This document shows positions 57,934 to 64,000 of a stretch of 64,000 bases of DNA, one piece after another. Both the position numbers and the translations under genes were made by a program. A model generated the notes under the pieces. The model was not told where the DNA came from, made no database searches, and saw nothing but the letters and a program-made list of their open reading frames with translations. The stretch spans positions 123,126,131 to 123,190,130 of the forward strand of contig NC_135714.1 in the NCBI RefSeq assembly GCF_964656455.1. Direction: 5' to 3'. Numbering within the stretch: position 1 is the first letter of the stretch; each line of letters opens with the position of its first letter. This stretch comes from Halichoerus grypus (lineage: Eukaryota > Chordata > Mammalia > Carnivora > Phocidae).

Positions 57934-60529
57934 AAATCTGAAAAATCCCCAAATATTCAGAAGTTAAGCTTCAAAATAGCTTTTGATTGAAGAAGAAATA
58001 ACAAGAGAAATTAGATCATATTTTGAACTGGATGTAAATAAAAACAGAATGTATTGCGGAATGTCAATAAAGCAGCCATTATACCAGAGGGAAATGTATA
58101 GTTTTAACGTCTATATCAGAAAAGAAGAAAGGCCTAAAATCATTTCCATCTTAAGAAACTAGAAAAAGAAGAGCCAACTTAAAACAAAGTAAATAGGTGG
58201 AAAGAAATAATAGAGATAAGATGAAATAGAAAATGGACAAATAATGGAAAAGATCCATAGAACCAAAAAAACCAGATTCTTTGAAAAGTTCAGTAAAATC
58301 GATAAAAGTTCCAGCCAGACTGATCAGGAAAAACACAGAGAAGATATAATTTATCAATATCAAGAATGAGAGATGGAATATCTCCACAGATTCTACAGAA
58401 GTTTAAAAAGAATATTATAAATAACTTATTGACAATAATTTTAACAATGTAAATTAAACAGACAAATTTTTTGAAAATTGTAAACTATCAAAGCTCACTT
58501 AAGAAAAAATAGACTACCTGTGTATCTATTAAAAAACTGAATTTGTTTTAAAAATTGGATGCTTTCCTCCTAGGATTGGGAACTAGACACGGAAACAGAA
58601 TTTCCATTCTTACCACTTCTATTCAACATTGTACAGTAAAACAAGAGGAAGAAAAGGCATAAAAATTAGAAAGGAAGAAGAAAAACTATCTTTAGTTGCC
58701 AATGACATGACTGTCTGTGTAGAAAATCCTATGAAATTTAGAAAAAATACTTCTTGGATTTATAGAAGTGGGATAAAAAAAAGTCAACATATAAAACTCT
58801 TAGAAGGTTAAACATGCATCTGCCATCTGTTCCAACAAACTCCCCTTAGATATTTCCCATGAGGAAAAAAACACATTTCCGTATGTATTTCCACACAACT
58901 GATACGTGAATGTTCATAGCAATGTACAGTTGGAAAGTGAAATTTTAAAAATTATAAAAACATTAAGTACATAATTATCCATTTAACAAAATATGTGAAG
59001 ACCTATGAGCTAAAACATTGCTGAGAGAATTTTTAAAAGACCTAAATAGATAAGGAGATATATCATGCAAATAGATCAGAAGCCTCAATATTGCTAAGAT
59101 GTCAATTTCTCCATGTTAACCCATAGATTGTATACCATCCCAATCCAAATAGTACCTGCTATTTTTGTAGAAATCAATAAATTGAATCTGAAATTCTTAT
59201 GAAAATGCAAGTGTTGAGAAGACCCAAAACAAATTTGAAAATGTAGGAAAAAATTTGAAGCACTCACCTTACCTGATTTCAAGATTTTCTATAAAGCTAC
59301 CTCAATCAAGATAGTGTGGTATTACATAAGAATAGACATAAAGGTTAAAAAACAAAACAAAACAGACCTATGTATATATGGCAAATGATACTTGACAATG
59401 GTATCAAGGAAATTCAGTGAGGAGAAGAAAGTCTTCTTAACAAACAGTTCTGAAACAATTGAATATTCATATGCCAAAAAAATGAACCTCAACCATTACC
59501 TCATGTTCTATACAAAAATTAACTTGACATGATCATAAAGCAAGCATAATGGCTAAAACTAGGAAACTTCTAGGACAAAACTTAGAAGAATATCTATATG
59601 AATTCAGGTTTGGTAAAATTTTCTTAGATTGGACATCAAAGAAAAACACAAATCATAAAAGAAAACATTTATAAATTGAACTTTATAAAAATTTAAAACT
59701 TCTGCTTTTTAAAGGACACTGTTAAGAAAATTACAAAACAAGCCACTATCTGAGAGAAAAATATTTACAAATTCATATCTGGTGTAAGGCTTGTATCTAA
59801 ATATATAAAGAGCTCTTTACAATTCAATAACAAGACAAATAATCCAAGAAAGGGGGCTGCAAAATATTTGAACAGACGGTTCACAAAAAGAAACATAAAA
59901 ATTATGATGAAAAGATGCTCAATATTACTTGTCATCAGAAAAACAAAAATTTTTTTAAGTGAGATTTCATATACACCCTTTGGAATGGCTAAAAATTGAA
60001 AAGAATTACAATGCAAGAGTTGCGAGGATGAGGAGAAACTGGATTTCTCATGTTAATGGGAATGCAAAATTTGGATTCCCCCCTTTGGAATCGCACTTTG
60101 GGAAATGGTTTGGAGGATAAATATATCCTTACCATATGACCCACCATTTCCACTCTTTGGAATTTACTGAAAAGAAATGAAAATATGTCTTCATTGAAAA
60201 GCCTGCATGCCAACTAGCTAAAAATGGGAATAACTGAACTATCTATCACCTGATAAAATGTGGTATATCTATACAGTGGAAGAACACTGCTTAGCAATAA
60301 AAAAGAATGAACTACTGATATATGTGTTACATTAAGAGAAAAGGCAGGCACAAAACAATGCTATCTTATGTTGGGTGGTGGTTACCTGACTGTATACATT
60401 TGTCAAAATTCTTGTAACTCCATATATTTTAAAAAGATGAAATTTATTGTATGTAGATTATACTTGAAAATATACAAGCATAACCTGAAGTAGGTTACTG
60501 GAATAGAGAAGTAACAAAATTAAGAAATG

Positions 60530-61850
60530 GGTCCAGAGTTTCAGGAACTGAACAATCTGAGTTTCAGAAAGAACAGAGAAAGTCAAGAAGGGTAAATCGT
60601 CAAGGAAATAATTCAAGAAAATTTCCCAGAACTGAAAGACAGTAGATTCCCAATTCAAGGAGACCAGTGCATACTCAGTAAATGGATAAAAATAGACTTA
60701 CATCAAAATACTTTTAGAATACCAAGCATAAAGGGAATATCTTAAAAGTTTCCATACTGGGGGTTAGGGCAGGGGGGATGGAACAGGTCACATAAAAAGT
60801 ATCAGAAATCAGACATACTCAACATTTTTCAAAGCAACACAGGAAGCAAAAAGTCAAAGGAGCAATGTTTCAAAAGTATGCAAGAAATTATTCTACATAC
60901 TGCCAAACTATAGATTTTAATTGAGGTACAGGAAAGAAATTTTCAGATACACAGTATTTCAGACTTCTTTTCGTGCACCTTTTCTCAGGAAGCTACTGGG
61001 TGAAGAAGCTACACGGAAAGTTTGCTACCACAATGAGGGCGTAAGAAAGAAGATAAGAAATCTGGGAAACAGGGGATCAAACTTAAGAAAAGGTGAAAGT
61101 GAATCTCCGGAATGACGATAATGAAGGATAGCCCTGTATGAGAGCTGTACAAGAATAGGCCAACATACTCTGATTAGACCAGGTCAAAAAAAGGAAGGTG
61201 AGGGGCACCTGGGTGGCTCAGTGGGTTAAGCGTTTGCATTCGGCTCAGGTCATGGTCTCAGGTCCTGGGATGGGCCCCATGTCAGACTTCCTGCTCAGCG
61301 GGGAGTCTGCTTCTCCCTCTCTCTCCCTCTGCCCCTTCCCACCGCTTGTTCTTTCTCTCTCTCTCTCAAATATGAACAAAATCTTAAAAAAAAAAAAAAA
61401 GCTGATTGAATTATAATTTTTGAACATATTTAGAGAAGGTTTAGAAAACTGGGAAGAATTTGAAGATGAGTTAATAATAAGAATACAGAAAACCAAGCAA
61501 ATAAAAAACCATGACATTTATTAACTCCAGGATAAAAAGGTTTTCAAGAAAAAGAAGGAGGAGGAAGAGAAGAGGAAGTAGTCACAGAACATACCCTTGC
61601 TCAGCTCTGAAAATATTTACATGGTCGTAATAATGCAAACACATAACATTGATCTAAACCAAAGCATAACTACATTTGAAGGACAGGAAGATGTGGGAGT
61701 TGTGGTGAGGAGAAGAGCTGGCTTAAAAAAAAAAGCGCTAAATCCTCATTTTCCATCGTGGCAATACTTCCAATTGAAACTTCAAGAACTAGCGATCTAA
61801 GCATGTTATTTAACAAAAGACTTGAAAGGGGTTGCCATGGGGGAGTGGAA
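60530..61850 (+). mobile_element. HAL1-like element (ORF1-only LINE)
   Basis: gaaaatttcccagaactgaa, accaagcataaagggaatat, gaacaggtcacataaaaagt, aaagtcaaaggagcaatgtt, ttttctcaggaagctactgg, atgagggcgtaagaaagaag, ggaaacaggggatcaaact read in HAL1 order. After a SINE it continues to a 3' part (aggacaggaagatgtgggag; cctcattttccatcgtgg). HAL1 elements are L1 derivatives that lost ORF2. The coding part is broken. Confidence 0.6.
61202..61400 (+). mobile_element. Can-SINE nested in HAL1-like element
   Basis: Complete element (gggcacctgggtggctcagt, (CT)n, A-tail). No clear target duplication is found. Confidence 0.92.
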
Positions 61851-62179
61851 AATGAGGAGCCAATGTGGGCAGAATACTGTGTGTTTTTTTATTATTATGA
61901 AATGCAGAACATGTAGAACAACGGGATTATTTAAACCATGTGCAAGTATAGATTTAATTAAATTAAAATCGATTTTTAAGTCTGAAAGCCAACTAATAAA
62001 ACAATCACCCCAACCAGGTGCGCTGCCTGGGGCTTCTGTGGGAATGCAGTGGAGGCACTTACCTGCACCTCGGTTCACCCTGACGCCACAGCAGCGCGTA
62101 GACTCCTCGGCATCACGTTGTGCTGCATTGATTTTGTAGTGTAGCACTTATTCTGGGGTCACACAGTTCATTATTGACC
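61851..62179. other. intergenic, nothing recognised
   Basis: Open frames of 113 and 105 codons on opposite strands overlap here (62147-61806 and 61822-62139). Neither has recognised homology, and both overlap repeat edges. Confidence 0.35.
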
Positions 62180-62345
62180 CAGTTAAGCCTCACACCAACT
62201 CTATACGGAAGGAGCTGGGGGTACCTCCGGGTTAGGGAGGAGGAAGCTGAGAAGGAGAATTTCATCATCTCCTGTGGTCGCACAGCTCTTAAGAGGAGTT
62301 GCTGACCCGCGTTCTCACGCAGGATGGTGCAGAGTCTGTTTCTGA
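62180..62345 (-). mobile_element. MIR SINE
   Basis: cctcacaccaactctatacg, then aggaggaagctgagaagga, then cctgtggtcgcacagctct. This is antisense MIR. Confidence 0.55.
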
Positions 62346-63329
62346 GCAAAGAGGGTTAAGGACTTTACCTCCCACCAAGATTCACAAAATGAAGGATCCT
62401 CCTAACCGGGGAGAATTAGATGCTGAGCAGCCAAAACCCACATGCCCACACAGTCCATAAGCTAGAAGGTATATGGAAATTGCCGCCTTTGGTCTTCAGT
62501 AAATCTCTGTCATAACTGATAACCTATCAATGAACACTGGAGAAAATCTTGTCTTTCTCAATTATTTTGCAAGTGAAATAAAACAAAGAAAAACAGTAAT
62601 CACACCAGAAACCGGCTCCCTCCTCAAGGAAGATACTAGTTTTAGAGACATTGACTTGCAAAATGTAGCTGCTAACTAATGCTTCAGGAAGGTATGTCCT
62701 AATATACCTTGAATCTACTCTAAGGAATTACCTAGTAATTAGGTACTTGGATGAGAATTAGGACCAATATCTCAGAATAAGTTCTAAATATGTGTAATGG
62801 CAAGAGGCTTTTTTAAAATTTTTTTCTTTTTTTCACCTTAGGTGATTAAAAATAAGAATTTGGGAATTGAAATACTCGGAGAAATCATAAAGTATCTTTA
62901 AATTTGAGTGAAATTTCTCTTTTAGCCAACTTTGTGTCATTATCTATAAGTATGCATTAGCTAGAGAGAACCATGATAACTCAGTGTGCATGTTCCCCCA
63001 TTTTTCTAAATTGATTCAATGATGCAAGTATATGTTTCTGTAACAAAATAAAATGACACTATACACATGGGGCTGCAACTTGCTTTTCTTTCTTCTGTAA
63101 TACATAATTAAACCCTTTCCAGATGAGGTACAGAGTCTTACTTTGTTATTTTTAGTAATTATATAATATTCCATGATATGAATATGTTATAATTCATTAA
63201 CCATTATTGATAAACAATTAGATTGTTTTCTTTTTTCTTTTGTTTTTTTTTTTTTGCTATTAATAACCATGTCATAGTGATCATCCTTGTGCAAATATAT
63301 TTATAGATTCATATTTTTAATTCTGTAAG
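62346..63329. other. AT-rich intergenic
   Basis: 63040-63300 (atacacatggggctgcaact, aatattccatgatatgaata, ttaaccattattgataaaca) has the look of a decayed old LINE. The family is not named. Confidence 0.35.
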
Positions 63330-63575
63330 ATATGCTCTAGAAGGGGTCTTTTAAAACACAAATCAGATCGTATTTCTTGGCTTTAAACCTTCTAATGTCT
63401 TCCCAGACACTTAAAATCCGAACTGTTTTCCTAGGCCTTGCCAGCCATTCAACCCCACCCTGGGCTTCACAAAAGGGATAGTGGCATTCTTACTTTCACT
63501 TCTTTATCCCATATACAATTTCTCTTGCCCCCTCAACCCACCACTTCCATGTTGTGCTTCCTCGCATGAAGGGAC
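63330..63575 (+). mobile_element. L2 fragment
   Basis: cttttaaaacacaaatcaga, tcttggctttaaaccttcta, atgtcttcccagacacttaa, ccaccctgggcttc, ccacttccatgttgtgcttc. This is L2 sense order. Confidence 0.6.
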
Positions 63576-64000
63576 ATCACATCCCTAGGCCTTGCTGTGA
63601 TGAACAAAGCTCATCCCCAAATGTTCAACTTACGAACCTTAAGGCCTGAGCTTGACTTTGAGGCAAGAGGCCACGTGAGTTTGCTGGGCCATGCCAGCCA
63701 ATTGCAAGGAGCATTCATACAGTCAGTTCCAGCGTCTTGACAAGAGCTTTTCCCATTTCTATAGATAATGTGACATCTTAGTTTTCTGGCCAAGATACTT
63801 CAGAGGCACCCACTCAAATATCTGCAAGTGGATTTTCTTCTGATCCTTGAAAGGATACCATTCCAGATTCAATCTGACTTAGAAAAATAAAGAAATGTGT
63901 TCTTTCTTCTACAAATATAATAGAGCTAAGAGAACCTAAATAGAACTTAAGGGGAACACTAGAAAGAAATATTTTGTATCTCATAAAGTATTAGCAATTG
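63576..64000. other. right flank, nothing recognised
   Basis: No exon or family is recognised. Confidence 0.4.

Larger units (their letters stand above)
56890..60480 (+). mobile_element. old L1M element (ORF2 to 3' end), with nested insertions
   Basis: Plus-strand L1 ORF2 can be followed with many breaks. Endonuclease part at 56900-57690: ttgctctattaatatcagat, tatgtgcctattaacagggc, catttcaacacttttttctt, agaacactccaacc, atagaccatattttgttcaa. It resumes at 57944 (gaagaagaaataacaagaga, aactagaaaaagaagagcc). The polymerase centre at 58600-58800 (ttccattcttaccacttcta; the FADD motif has become ANDM). Then the ORF2 C-terminal part and 3' end to about 60480. The decay is far greater than in the L1 at 26-33 kb, so it is a much older copy. 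Confidence 0.75.

Noticed and set aside
9517..61400. tRNA genes, from the tRNA-like heads with A- and B-box-like words
   Set aside because: All are the tRNA-Lys-derived 5' parts of Can-SINEs, followed by TC-rich and A-rich tails; none folds as a complete tRNA with a normal anticodon arm by eye.
62113..62349. 78-codon minus-strand frame
   Set aside because: Lies within an antisense MIR.

Overview
The window reads as nuclear DNA of a carnivoran mammal. The clearest sign is a set of about 19 copies of the tRNA-Lys-derived Can-SINE (head beginning gcctgggtggctcagt, a TC-rich middle, an AAATAAA-type tail), many flanked by clean target-site duplications. L1s of carnivore type and old mammalian repeats (MIR, L2, L3, MLT1, MER5A-like, HAL1-like, L1M) fill much of the rest. 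The young SINE subfamily at 30.1 and 51.1 kb suggests an arctoid (bear, seal or mustelid relative), but that is inference from memory of the families. Nothing bacterial or viral is present apart from ancient ERVL-MaLR solo LTRs.

Layout. 0-2.1 kb: the only candidate protein-coding gene, on the minus strand. It has a 235-nt exon and a 39-nt exon with good splice sites in compatible phase, plus weaker candidate first and last exons. All four give one open frame of 118 codons plus stop. I do not recognise the product. 2.5-5.6 kb: MER5A-like relic, two L1 3' tails, and a badly decayed hAT transposase reading frame. 6-26 kb: intergenic DNA with MIR, L2, MLT1 and Can-SINE copies and a long T-rich ancient LINE stretch. 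26.05-33.37 kb: one full-length minus-strand L1 with a perfect 19-bp target-site duplication, a GC-rich 5' UTR with a YY1-type site, a lightly damaged ORF1, and an ORF2 broken by frameshifts, stops and a nested Can-SINE. 33.4-56.8 kb: SINE-rich intergenic DNA, including a rearranged (twin-primed) L1 at 38.0-39.1 kb and an MLT1/MST-type LTR at 49.7 kb. 56.9-61.9 kb: an old plus-strand L1M with a second L1 tail and a SINE nested in it, followed by a HAL1-like element. 62-64 kb: MIR and L2 relics.

There is no operon-like cooperation of genes here. The window is best seen as a layered record of retrotransposition next to the edge of one possible small spliced gene. I found no convincing new molecular system. 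The left-edge gene model and the hAT relic deserve the closest check. All repeat family names come from recognising consensus-like wording by eye, without a database search.
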